Of a stretch of DNA of 64,000 bases, positions 57,433 to 64,000 are shown piece after piece. The first letter of the stretch is position 1. Every line of letters starts with the position of its first letter. The notes below the pieces were generated by a model. The model searched no databases and was not told the origin of the DNA. It saw nothing but the letters and a program-made list of their open reading frames with translations. The DNA is taken from positions 10,254,501 to 10,318,500 of the forward strand of contig NZ_CP073720.1 in the NCBI RefSeq assembly GCF_025137375.1. Reading direction: 5' to 3'. Origin of the DNA: Dactylosporangium fulvum (GTDB taxonomy: Bacteria; Actinomycetota; Actinomycetes; Mycobacteriales; Micromonosporaceae). A program made the position numbers and the translations under genes.

Positions 57433-57516
57433 ACCGCGGCCGCAAACGGACCCGACGAGACCAGTTCAGACTATCCAGCTTCAAGAGTCCTCGGCTCACG
57501 CCGACGTCCCGAGACC

Positions 57517-57674
57517 TGAAAAAGCGGAAGGTCGGCGGTTCGACCCCCCTGCCCACAAAGCTCTTCGCCGGGCTTTACAGACCCCGACCAGCGGAAACGC
57601 CGGTCGGGGTCTTTTGTCTCTCGCTTAGCTTCGGCCTGCCAAGATCATCATTTAACAACGCGCAGCGGACGGTC
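57517..57674 (+). repeat. att-like repeat copy 2
   Basis: This copy begins at the tRNA-Phe anticodon-loop sequence TGAAAAAGCGG (one extra A), loses 3 nt in the acceptor/T-stem junction, and carries the tRNA terminator with a TTTT tract. A degenerate nonamer TTAACAACG lies at 57652-57660 (135 nt from its start) and the copy ends GCGGACGGTC. It has no 5' tRNA half, so it is not a tRNA gene. Confidence 0.8.
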
Positions 57675-57852
57675 ACGTCTGAATAGTCTCGATATACGCA
57701 TCTCCGTGACCCGCCGGAGTGGATACATCCACGTCATCCCTAGATTGAGCGATATGGCCACTAGGCCCTATTGTGGACCGGCCACGACCGTAGTTCGAAC
57801 CTCCGTTTGATCACGGCAAGGCGTCGAGCCAAACACGTACAGAAAGGTCGGA
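57675..57852. other. Intergenic leader of the HicAB cassette
   Basis: This 178-bp stretch between att copy 2 and hicA holds no gene I can support. It is less GC-rich than the flanking core genome and includes the hicAB promoter, which I cannot place precisely. AAAGG lies 6-7 nt before the hicA ATG. Confidence 0.4.
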
Positions 57853-58041
57853 ATGCCGCTCAAGGTGCGTGAAATCATCAAGATGATCGAGTCTGACGGC
57901 TGGTTACTTGCACGGACTCGCGGCAGCCATCGGCAGTACGTTCACCCGACGAAGCAGGGCGTCGTCACGATCGCAGGCAGCCCGAGCGCGGACTTGCCAC
58001 GCGGTACAGAGCGCAGCATCCTGAGACAGGCGGGACTGTGA
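57853..58041 (+). CDS. hicA: HicA-family mRNA interferase toxin
   Basis: The 62-aa protein is a full-length HicA: VREIIKMIESDGWLLARTRGSHRQYVHP with the catalytic His in GSHRQY (His 26) and VTIAGSP. It has a dsRBD-like fold and cleaves mRNA. It overlaps or abuts hicB and forms a type II toxin-antitoxin pair. The gene lies between att copies 2 and 3, so it is probably mobile. Confidence 0.92.
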   Translation: MPLKVREIIKMIESDGWLLARTRGSHRQYVHPTKQGVVTIAGSPSADLPRGTERSILRQAGL

Positions 58042-58055
58042 TGGGGGGAGCAACA

Positions 58056-58271
58056 GTGAGTGGGTACGCAATCGTTGTAGAACGAGCAGAAGACGGCGGC
58101 TACGGCGCTTGGTCGCCCGAGGTGCCCGGGTGTGTTGCATTGGGCAACACGGTCGATGAGACGGTGGCCGAAATGCGGGAGGCGATCAAGCTTCACCTGG
58201 AGTTGCTCGGCGAACGGGGCGAGCCCCTTCCGGTCCCCACGGCGGTCAGGGTCGATCTCCTCGCGGCATGA
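58056..58271 (+). CDS. hicB: HicB-family antitoxin
   Basis: The 71-aa protein has the partial RNase-H-like HicB fold (GYAIVVERAEDGGYGAWSPEVPGCVALGNTVDETVAEMREAI, read here in two parts: the GYxAWSPEVPGC core and the DETVAEM helix). The GTG at 58056 is preferred because GGGGGAG lies 5 nt upstream; an ATG at 58041 overlapping the hicA stop is an alternative. It lacks a separate DNA-binding domain, so autoregulation may need the complex. Confidence 0.88.
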   Translation: MSGYAIVVERAEDGGYGAWSPEVPGCVALGNTVDETVAEMREAIKLHLELLGERGEPLPVPTAVRVDLLAA

Positions 58272-58288
58272 TCCCATGGGCCGCCCGT

Positions 58289-58309
58289 GTAGCAACGCAT
58301 GTAGCAACG
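58289..58309 (+). repeat. Paired arm-type nonamers before att copy 3
   Basis: GTAGCAACG occurs twice (58289-58297 and 58301-58309), 12 bp apart, and starts exactly 105 nt before copy 3. They resemble arm-binding sites of tyrosine integrases. Confidence 0.65.
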
Positions 58310-58393
58310 GCGCCGCACACCGCTGAACGCCGACAACCGGACCCGGATGGGTTCTATCGGGTTCGCCGTCTCTCGGAGTGTGACTGCGTTGAT

Positions 58394-58559
58394 CTGAAAA
58401 GCGAAAGGTCGGCGGTTCGACCCCGCCCCTGCCCACAAAGCTCTTCGCCGGGCTTTACAGACCCCGACCAGCGGAAACGCCGGTCAGGGTCTTTGTCTGT
58501 CCGGCCGACTTGCGAAGATCAAGGTGTAGCAGCGACAAGCTGTCAGACAGCGGACGGTC
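58394..58559 (+). repeat. att-like repeat copy 3
   Basis: This copy begins TGAAAAGCGA, matches the tRNA-Phe 3' half with one substitution, and repeats the terminator with one stem mismatch. Beyond it, GTCTGTCCGGCCGACT again follows copy 1. A nonamer GTAGCAGCG lies at 58526-58534 (132 nt from its start) and the copy ends GCGGACGGTC. No 5' tRNA half is present. Confidence 0.85.
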
Positions 58560-58626
58560 GAACGGCTCTGCTACAACCGCTCTACGAGAAGGAACTGACG
58601 GTGCTCAACGCGGCGGGATTGGGCTG

Positions 58627-59205
58627 ATGCAGGCGACGACCGGGCTCTTCGACGAGATCTACGCACTCATCGACAGGTTGCAGCCCTTCGATGACCTTGA
58701 GGCTCGCCACCGTTCGGAGTGCCTTGCCTGGCTGCACGAGACTGACGACGTGTTCCGCCGCGTCAAGCCGCGGACCCCCTCACCGCACCTGGTCGCTTAC
58801 TTTCTCCTGCGCGACGACCAGGACGGAAGCGTCCTCATGGTCGACCACATCAAAGCCGGCCTGTGGCTACCCACCGGCGGTCACGTCGAGCCCGGCGAGC
58901 ATCCGGCACAGACCGTGCGGCGCGAAGTAATGGAGGAGCTTGGCGTCCCGGCCGTGTTCCAACCCGAACTTGGTGAACGTCCCCTCTTCCTCACTGTCAC
59001 GGACACTGTCGGCACGTTGGAACAACGGCACACCGATGTGAGCCTGTGGTTCGTTCTGACCAGCAGCCGCGATCAGGTGTTCACTCCCGACCCGGACGAG
59101 TTCCGTGGGATCCGATGGTGGACTCCCCAGGAAGTCAGCGACGCTGATCCGAAGACGCTTGATCCCCACATGGGGCGCATGATCGCCAAGCTCGCCACAC
59201 TTTGA
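58627..59205 (+). CDS. NUDIX hydrolase
   Basis: The 192-aa protein has a full NUDIX box: G-GHVEPGEHPAQTVRREVMEELGV (Gx5Ex7REUxEExGU; listed here with the first G set apart). An N-terminal helical segment (TGLFDEIYALIDRLQPFDDLEARH) precedes it. It should hydrolyse a nucleoside diphosphate derivative. The ATG at 58627 directly follows att copy 3 DNA; I see no strong ribosome site. It may be cargo of a third, open-ended cassette or the start of the ancestral chromosome. Confidence 0.88.
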   Translation: MQATTGLFDEIYALIDRLQPFDDLEARHRSECLAWLHETDDVFRRVKPRTPSPHLVAYFLLRDDQDGSVLMVDHIKAGLWLPTGGHVEPGEHPAQTVRREVMEELGVPAVFQPELGERPLFLTVTDTVGTLEQRHTDVSLWFVLTSSRDQVFTPDPDEFRGIRWWTPQEVSDADPKTLDPHMGRMIAKLATL

Positions 59206-59347
59206 ACCTCCGGCAAGCATGGTGCCGAGATCGGCCTACCTGCTTGGCGTCCGGCGACATCCGCAGATCGCGACGAAATGTCCCCATTTCACCAGAAGCA
59301 AGGACGCCACATAGCGATGTTGCACGTGGAACCTTCGAATCCCAGAG

Positions 59348-59399
59348 TTGACCTTGGTGGGTTTCGGTGGTCTGGGCCACGGATTTCGACCAAGGTCAA
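59348..59399. repeat. 11-bp inverted repeat in the NUDIX-AIM24 intergenic region
   Basis: TTGACCTTGGT and ACCAAGGTCAA are exact reverse complements separated by 30 nt. It lies between converging genes, so a promoter role is unlikely; it may be a remnant or a minor structure. Confidence 0.45.
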
Positions 59400-59418
59400 A
59401 ACTTGAGACCGGCCGCCT

Positions 59419-59449
59419 GCCGGCGTAAGTAGCGCCTACCTACGCCGGC
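59419..59449. terminator. Bidirectional hairpin terminator
   Basis: A 9-bp stem (GCCGGCGTA / TACGCCGGC), a single mismatch and a 4-bp stem (GTAG / CTAC) close a 3-nt loop, placed between the NUDIX and AIM24 gene ends. Confidence 0.75.
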
Positions 59450-59468
59450 GGCACGGCGCGAACCAAAA

Positions 59469-60182
59469 TCAGCCGCCGAGGACGTTGCCCAGCAGGCCAC
59501 CGCTGCTGCCCGACTGCTGCGGAGTGGGCCGGCCCTCGCTGGGCTGGACAATCACGAAGCCCTGGCCGGAGAGAGCCAGCTGGAAGAGCTCGCCCGAGCC
59601 GCCGCGCAGCATCGACTTGAGGCTCTGCGACTTCTGAATCGTGGTCTGCAGGCTGCTCGACCAGCCGACGACCGCGTCGGTGTCCACGAGCACCGGCATC
59701 TGCGGGGACACCGGGATGACGATCGGGGCGCCCTCGGAGACGATCGCCAGGCGGCCCTGGCCGGAGAAGACGCAGTTGAAGAGGCCGCCGCCGAACATGC
59801 CGGCGCCGCGGACCATCTGGATGTCGTAGCGCAGCGTCGGGTCGAAGCAGAGGACGTTGCGCCCGTTGATGGACAGCGCGTCGTTGGGCTCGAGGTCCAG
59901 GATGAAGCAATCGGACGCGCCGGACGCGAACCACACCTCACCCTGGCCGCGGACCGACATGAGGGCCACGCCCTCGCCGGTGACGGCGCGCTTGAGGAAG
60001 TTGCCGACGCCCTGGCTCTTCACCTCGAAGGCAAGGTTGCCGCGGAAGGCGACCATGGCGCCCTGCCGGGCCAGGGCCTCGCCGTTGACGGTGTACTTCA
60101 CGGACTTGGAATGCTGCAGGCTCATGCCTGCCTGGGTCGGGGGCTGGGCCATATTCTCGGCCTTGAAAATGTCACCGCGCAC
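59469..60182 (-). CDS. AIM24-family protein (copy A)
   Basis: The 237-aa protein belongs to the AIM24/TRAP-like beta-barrel family (GQGEVWFASGASDCFILDLEP; FNCVFSGQGRLAIVSEGAPIV). Bacterial roles are unknown. The GTG at 60182 aligns with the start of the neighbouring paralogue (VRGDIFKAENM versus MRSALFAAENM). TACGCT sits 7 nt before the GTG, which suggests leaderless initiation. Confidence 0.82.
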   Translation of the reverse strand: MRGDIFKAENMAQPPTQAGMSLQHSKSVKYTVNGEALARQGAMVAFRGNLAFEVKSQGVGNFLKRAVTGEGVALMSVRGQGEVWFASGASDCFILDLEPNDALSINGRNVLCFDPTLRYDIQMVRGAGMFGGGLFNCVFSGQGRLAIVSEGAPIVIPVSPQMPVLVDTDAVVGWSSSLQTTIQKSQSLKSMLRGGSGELFQLALSGQGFVIVQPSEGRPTPQQSGSSGGLLGNVLGG

Positions 60183-60207
60183 GATCCGCAGCGTAGCGAA
60201 CGACAAA

Positions 60208-60236
60208 GGGCCGCCCGCGACCCCGGCGGGCGGCCC
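60208..60236 (-). terminator. Intrinsic terminator of AIM24 copy B
   Basis: An 11-bp stem (GGGCCGCCCGC / GCGGGCGGCCC) with a 7-nt loop is followed on the minus strand by TTTG, so it separates the two AIM24 genes transcriptionally. Confidence 0.75.
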
Positions 60237-60251
60237 GTTGCCGAAGAGTGA

Positions 60252-60980
60252 TCAGCTGAACAGGCCGCCGAGGGCGCCGCCGGACTGCTGGTTCTGCGCG
60301 CCGCCGGCAATACCCTGCGGGGGCTCCTCCGAGGGCTGCACGACGACGAAGCCTTGGCCGGCGAAGCTCATGGTGAACGCCTCGCCGGTGGTGCGGCCGA
60401 TCAGCGTGCCCAGGCCGAGCTGGTCGGCACGGTGGTAGCCGGTCTGGAGGCTGGCCGACCAGCAGATCGCGGCCTGCGGGTCGACGTAGGTGGGCTGGTC
60501 GACGGCCAGCACGACCGGGGAGCCCTTCGTGGTGATGGCGAGGCGCCCGTGGCCGGTGAACACGCAGTTGAACAGGCCGGCCGACGACATCACGCCCATG
60601 CCCTGGACCATCTTGATGTCGTACTGCAGGGTCGAGTCGAACGCGAGGACGTTGGCGCCGTTGATCGAGATCGCGTCGCCGGGCTCGAGGTCGATGAGGT
60701 GCACGTCGGAGGCGCGGTCGGCGAAGAACACGTCGCCCCGGCCGGAGATCTTCATCAGCGGCACACCTTCGCCGGTCAGCTTCTGCTTGAGCCACTTGCC
60801 GACACCGCCGGAGCCGAGCGCCTGGAACTGGACCTGGCCCTGGTAGGCGACCATCGTGCCGGTGCGAGCCATCATCTCGCCGTTGAGCTCGGCCTTGAGC
60901 ATCTTGGAGTTCTGCAGTCGCAGCCCGGGCTGTTGCGACTCTTTCTCCATGTTTTCCGCGGCAAACAGCGCACTGCGCAT
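60252..60980 (-). CDS. AIM24-family protein (copy B)
   Basis: The 242-aa paralogue of the downstream gene has the same layout (GRGDVFFADRASDVHLIDLEP; FNCVFTGHGRLAITTKGSPVV) and a Gln/Gly-rich C-terminal tail (QQSGGALGGLFS) like copy A (SGGLLGNVLGG). AAGGGA 7 nt before ATG 60980 supports the start. The pair probably arose by tandem duplication and divergence. Confidence 0.85.
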   Translation of the reverse strand: MRSALFAAENMEKESQQPGLRLQNSKMLKAELNGEMMARTGTMVAYQGQVQFQALGSGGVGKWLKQKLTGEGVPLMKISGRGDVFFADRASDVHLIDLEPGDAISINGANVLAFDSTLQYDIKMVQGMGVMSSAGLFNCVFTGHGRLAITTKGSPVVLAVDQPTYVDPQAAICWSASLQTGYHRADQLGLGTLIGRTTGEAFTMSFAGQGFVVVQPSEEPPQGIAGGAQNQQSGGALGGLFS

Positions 60981-61077
60981 TGGGTGTCCCTTCGAAGACA
61001 TTCGTGACCGCACCGCGCACGGTAGTTGCTCGATGCAACCCCGGACCAGATCACGGTCCGGAAAACGACCAGCGCAT

Positions 61078-61431
61078 TCAGCCCCAGCCCAGGGCGTGGA
61101 GACGGGCGTCGTCGATGCCGAAGTGGTGCGCGATCTCGTGCACGACGGTGATGGCCACCTCATCGACGACGTCGTCCTCATCGTCACAGATGGCGAGGAT
61201 CGGGTTGCGGTAGATCGAGATCCGGTCCGGCAGTACGCCCGAGTAGTCCCAGCCGCGCTCGGTCAGCGCGTGGCCCTCGTAGAGGCCGAGCAGGTCCGGT
61301 TCGCCCGGCGGCGGGTCGTCCACGACCAGGATGACCACGTTGTCCATGAGGTCGAGCAACTCGGGCGGTACCTCGTCGAGCGCCTCGCCCACGAGATCCT
61401 CGAACCGCTCCTTGCTCATCGTCACCGGCAT
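61078..61431 (-). CDS. Zincin-like metallopeptidase family protein
   Basis: The 117-aa protein has the HExxH zinc motif VVHEIAHHFGIDDARLHALGW (residues about 97-117, split between HEIAHHFG and the trailing DDARLH). It resembles the small PF06262-type zincins common in actinobacteria. No signal peptide is seen. Substrate unknown. An alternative ATG lies at 61419. Confidence 0.85.
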   Translation of the reverse strand: MPVTMSKERFEDLVGEALDEVPPELLDLMDNVVILVVDDPPPGEPDLLGLYEGHALTERGWDYSGVLPDRISIYRNPILAICDDEDDVVDEVAITVVHEIAHHFGIDDARLHALGWG

Positions 61432-61435
61432 GCGA

Positions 61436-61464
61436 AGAGGGTCCCCTATACGCGGGGACCCTCT
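61436..61464 (-). terminator. Hairpin between OsmC and metallopeptidase genes
   Basis: AGAGGGTCCCC and GGGGACCCTCT form an 11-bp stem with a 7-nt loop. It follows the leftward OsmC gene and comes within 5 nt of the next start codon, so it could also affect translation of the peptidase. Confidence 0.6.
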
Positions 61465-61478
61465 CAAGGTTTCCGGTG

Positions 61479-61904
61479 TCAGACCAGCTGCGCGTCGAGG
61501 GTGATCTCGACCGCGGAGAGCGCCTTCGAGATGGGGCAGTTGGCCTTGGCCTCGAGCGCCTGCTTCTCGAACTCGCCCGCGTCGATGCCGGGGACGTTGC
61601 CACGGGTGGTCAGGTCGATGCGGGTAATGGCGAAACCGCCGTCCACCTGACCGAACTGGACGGCCGCGGTGGTGTCCACCGACGTGGGCGTGTAGCCGGC
61701 CTTGGCCAGGCCGTTGGAAAGGGCCATCGAGTAGCAGGCCGCGTGCGCCGCCGCGACGAGCTCCTCCGGGTTGGTGCCCTGGCCGTTCTCGAAGCGCGAC
61801 GGGAAGGAGTAGGAACCCTGGAACGTGCCCGATCCGGTGGAGACCGTGCCGGAGCCGGACCGGAGGTCGCCCTCCCAGCGGGCGGATGAAGTGCGAGTTG
61901 GCAT
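61479..61904 (-). CDS. OsmC/Ohr-family peroxiredoxin
   Basis: The 141-aa protein has the two redox cysteines in the expected contexts: AAHAACYSMALS (peroxidatic) and EAKANCPISKAL (resolving), with Arg/Glu partners. It should reduce organic hydroperoxides in the cytoplasm. It diverges from a membrane-protein locus at 62002. Confidence 0.9.
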   Translation of the reverse strand: MPTRTSSARWEGDLRSGSGTVSTGSGTFQGSYSFPSRFENGQGTNPEELVAAAHAACYSMALSNGLAKAGYTPTSVDTTAAVQFGQVDGGFAITRIDLTTRGNVPGIDAGEFEKQALEAKANCPISKALSAVEITLDAQLV

Positions 61905-62001
61905 GAATCAGACGCTAGCCCATCCCGTGTGCCCCGTGGGACGAGCTCGGCACTTCGGGAGTGGGCAAGTTGATGCAGCGCAAACTGGTGCGAATCGGTG
62001 G

Positions 62002-62297
62002 GTGGAGCGCGTCGAGAGCATCACGATCCTCGATCTGGACAGCGGGCTCTGGTACGTGACGCTGCTGCTCACGCCCGTGGCACTGCTCGGCGCGGCGACA
62101 CTCGGTACCGACCAGGGACGCAAGATCGCAGGGATCACGGGCCCGGTCGTCTCCCTCGCGACCGCCTTGCTGTAGTGGGACTCATCACGACGGCCGGCGG
62201 ATGGCTGGCACTCGTGTTGATGCCACTGCTCGGCTTCGCGTGCGGCCTGATCGCCATCGGCCGGTCCGGTCAGGGCTCCGTGCAGGCCGCTGCCTGA
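62002..62297 (+). pseudogene. Small membrane protein gene with apparent frameshift
   Basis: From GTG 62002 one frame reads LWYVTLLLTPVALLGAATLG and GITGPVVSLATALL before a TAG at 62173. The next frame continues without a start as VVGLITTAGGWLALVLMPLLG then FACGLIAIGRSG to 62297. Together they look like one three- to four-helix membrane protein broken by a one- or two-base indel near 62170. Programmed frameshifting, two separate ORFs or a sequencing error are alternatives. Family not recognised. Confidence 0.5.
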
Positions 62298-62323
62298 CAT
62301 CCGGCGGCTCTACTATGCGCGAT

Positions 62324-63040
62324 ATGCCTGAGCAGGAGCCGAAGCCCACAGACATGATCGAGTGGGGCAACCCGCAGGCCGGACCGGACATGGTGCCGCC
62401 GGCGCCGGTCGCCGCGCCGGAGCCCAGCCCGATCGCCGAGCCACCGGCGGTGCAGCGTCCCGGTCCGATCGCATACGCACTGCTCGCGATCGGGTTCGGC
62501 CTGGCGCTCGCCGCGCAGTACCTGCCGTGGAGCTCGTTCAAGACGGGCATCTCCTCCAGGGACGACGACACGCTGGTCAGCCCCACCCGCCGGGAGATTC
62601 CGCCGAGCATCGACATCAACCTGGCAAACCTGAACACCGGTCACGTCGTGGCCTACCTGTCGACGATCGTGCTCGCACTCTGCGCGATCGCGGTCCTGCT
62701 CTCGGCCGGCGGCGTCGTGCGCCGGACGGCGACGGCGGCCGCGGGCGGGCTGCTCGCCGGCAACCTGCTGGTGCTGGTGGGATTCAAGAGTGCGATCGAC
62801 AACCTGGGCATGAACTCGTCCTCGGCGTTCGCCCTGCCCGACGACGCGATCAGCGTCGGCGCCGGCTATCCCCTGGCGGTCTCCGCGGCACTGATACTCG
62901 CGGCCGGGGTGATCGTGGCGGGACGCGGCCCACTGCTCCGCGGCATGCGCGGCTTCGGCAGGAAGAGCGTCGAGGAGCCGGAGGACGGCGCCCCGCTCGA
63001 CCTGACCGTGACACCGGTCCCGCCCAGCCATCTGCGGTAA
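62324..63040 (+). CDS. Four-TM membrane protein with Pro-rich N terminus
   Basis: The 238-aa protein has a Pro/Glu-rich cytoplasmic N terminus of about 50 residues and four helices (IAYALLAIGFGLALAAQYLP, VVAYLSTIVLALCAIAVLL, AAGGLLAGNLLVLVGFKSAI, AVSAALILAAGVIVAGRG). Function unknown. ATG 62324 lies 7 nt after TACTAT (62311-62316), which suggests a leaderless mRNA; the ATG at 62315 falls inside that element. Confidence 0.75.
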   Translation: MPEQEPKPTDMIEWGNPQAGPDMVPPAPVAAPEPSPIAEPPAVQRPGPIAYALLAIGFGLALAAQYLPWSSFKTGISSRDDDTLVSPTRREIPPSIDINLANLNTGHVVAYLSTIVLALCAIAVLLSAGGVVRRTATAAAGGLLAGNLLVLVGFKSAIDNLGMNSSSAFALPDDAISVGAGYPLAVSAALILAAGVIVAGRGPLLRGMRGFGRKSVEEPEDGAPLDLTVTPVPPSHLR

Positions 63041-63140
63041 GTAATACGTCGTACGTTCGGTCGAGATTTACTCGCACGCTGTGACGAGGGGGGATCCGAG
63101 AGGTACGGTTGCTGCCCCGCGCAGGCGGAAGGAGCACCAC

Positions 63141-63962
63141 ATGCGCAGCTCAGGGCTACCGAAACTGATCGCAACCGACCTCGACGGCACGCTCGTCCGC
63201 AGTGACGAGACGGTCAGCGAATTCACGCGTGCCGTTCTGGAGCGGGTCAAGGCCGCCGGCATCCACATCGTCGGCGCGACCGGCCGGGGCCCACGCCTCA
63301 CCGAGCTGGTGCGCTTCGACATCCCCGCCGCGGACTTCCTGGTGATGGGCGGCGGCAGTCGCGTGGTCGACCTCCGCGACCAGGAGCATCCGGCGGTCCT
63401 GCGCGACGAGCGGCTCGACGGCGACGTGCTCGCCGACGTCCTGACCCGTCTGGAGCAGGAGCTGGGCACACTGTCGGTGCTGATCGAGGCCGGCGACCAC
63501 CACGAGGCACCGCTGTGGGGCGACGCCGACCCGGCATGGCGGTATCCCGACGTGGTCGAGGCCCGGGTCCGCGCCGAGTGCCTGACCGGCCCGGTGATCA
63601 AGGGTTTCGCGCGGCACCCTGAGTGCGACGTCGACCAGCTGCTGGAGGCCGCGCAGCGGCTCGTGCCGCCGACGATGGCCACGGTCACGCAGGCCGGCCT
63701 CGGTTACATCGAGATCTGCCCGCCCGGTGTCGACAAGGCCTCCGGCCTCGCGGTCGTCGCCACGGCACTCGGCATCGACCCCGGCGACGTGCTGGTCTTC
63801 GGCGACATGCCCAACGACCTGCCGATGTTCCGCTGGGCGGGCTTCGGTCGGGTGGCGGTGGCCAACGCACACCCCCAACTGCGCGCGCTGGCCGACGAGA
63901 CCACGCTCACCAATGACGAGGACGGGGTGGCGATGTACCTCGACGCTATGTTGAAGCTGTGA
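63141..63962 (+). CDS. Cof-type HAD-superfamily phosphatase
   Basis: The 273-aa protein has HAD motif I DLDGTLVRSD (nucleophile Asp about residue 13), motif II GATGRGP, a C2-type cap (about 85-190), motif III Lys in GVDKASGL and motif IV FGDMPNDLPMF. It should dephosphorylate sugar phosphates or flavin precursors in the cytoplasm. GGAAGGAG precedes the ATG. It overlaps the next gene, another HAD, by 4 nt (GTGA). Confidence 0.92.
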   Translation: MRSSGLPKLIATDLDGTLVRSDETVSEFTRAVLERVKAAGIHIVGATGRGPRLTELVRFDIPAADFLVMGGGSRVVDLRDQEHPAVLRDERLDGDVLADVLTRLEQELGTLSVLIEAGDHHEAPLWGDADPAWRYPDVVEARVRAECLTGPVIKGFARHPECDVDQLLEAAQRLVPPTMATVTQAGLGYIEICPPGVDKASGLAVVATALGIDPGDVLVFGDMPNDLPMFRWAGFGRVAVANAHPQLRALADETTLTNDEDGVAMYLDAMLKL

Positions 63963-64000
63963 AACTTGTTGCCACGGACCTGGACGGGACCCTGGTTCGC
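63959..64000 (+). CDS. Second Cof-type HAD phosphatase (start only, cut by window end)
   Basis: A GTG overlaps the stop of the preceding HAD gene (GTGA) and reads VKLVATDLDGTLVR, HAD motif I again. Only 14 codons are visible. A tandem, co-translated pair of related phosphatases is the clear reading. Confidence 0.85.
   Translation, partial: MKLVATDLDGTLVR

Noticed and set aside
57517..58440. Additional tRNA-Phe genes at att copies 2 and 3
   Set aside because: Both lack the 5' acceptor strand, D-arm and half of the anticodon stem, and copy 2 has indels in the T-stem region. They are partial copies, not tRNA genes.
55935..59205. Complete prophage or conjugative element
   Set aside because: No integrase, excisionase, replication, transfer, capsid or lysis gene is present; only att-like repeats and small cargo genes.
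1..64000. CRISPR array
   Set aside because: No array of regularly spaced short repeats and no cas-like gene was seen on either strand.

Overview
This 64 kb window comes from a very GC-rich actinomycete chromosome. Third codon positions are almost all G or C, GTG starts are common, several genes look leaderless, and the gene content fits Micromonosporaceae or a close relative (inference from gene content and style; no marker gene fixes the genus). Typical actinobacterial genes include a twin-arginine Rieske lipoprotein, a GPP34 protein, LuxR- and OmpR-type two-component pairs, AIM24 paralogues, paired acyl-CoA dehydrogenases and a photoregulated carotenoid cluster.

Layout. 1-5.1 kb: metallo-beta-lactamase-fold hydrolase, a LacI regulator with a coupled 64-aa ORF, a GNAT acetyltransferase with an APC permease, and a GPP34 protein. 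5.7-12.5 kb: a DsbA-like/peroxiredoxin pair, a lipoprotein, a secreted M6 metalloprotease, and a membrane nucleotide cyclase overlapping its likely Crp/Fnr receptor. 12.6-14.4 kb: a three-gene membrane redox module ending in a Rieske lipoprotein. 14.5-22.2 kb: an FtsX-type ABC transporter with a divergent NarL-type two-component system, a reduced alpha/beta hydrolase, and an OmpR-type system. 22.3-25.9 kb: membrane proteins and a sodium:solute symporter. 26-30.6 kb: a signalling block (hybrid histidine kinase, single-domain receiver, stand-alone DHp domain, DksA/TraR protein, anti-sigma kinase, STAS antagonist). 30.7-40 kb: a fused MFS/spermidine-synthase-like protein, ValRS, a SpoU methyltransferase, a VWA protein, a nuclease/phosphatase-fold enzyme, a lipoprotein and a TolB-like secreted propeller. 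40.2-43.7 kb: an acyl-CoA catabolic operon (SDR, two acyl-CoA dehydrogenases, divergent MaoC hydratase) behind a TetR-like operator. 43.8-48.5 kb: a secreted subtilase and an MscS-like membrane protein. 48.5-55.8 kb: a HAD phosphatase, then photolyase-crtB diverging from crtI-idi-litR, then a secreted polysaccharide deacetylase. 55.9-59.2 kb: tRNA-Glu, tRNA-Asp and tRNA-Phe followed by an accessory region. 59.4-64 kb: two AIM24 proteins, a zincin, an OsmC protein, membrane proteins and tandem Cof-type HAD phosphatases.

The most unusual region is 56.1-58.6 kb. The 3' half of tRNA-Phe and about 120 bp of its downstream sequence, including the terminator, occur three times (56151, 57517 and 58394). 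Copies 2 and 3 have no 5' tRNA half. Each is preceded, exactly 105 nt upstream, by two GTAGCAACG-type nonamers 12 bp apart, and every copy is followed at 130-135 nt by a similar nonamer. This looks like tyrosine-integrase core and arm sites. The stretches between copies hold a HigBA-like and a HicAB toxin-antitoxin pair, and a NUDIX gene follows the third copy. No integrase is present in the window. I read this as a tandem array of minimal integrative cassettes or remnants anchored on tRNA-Phe.
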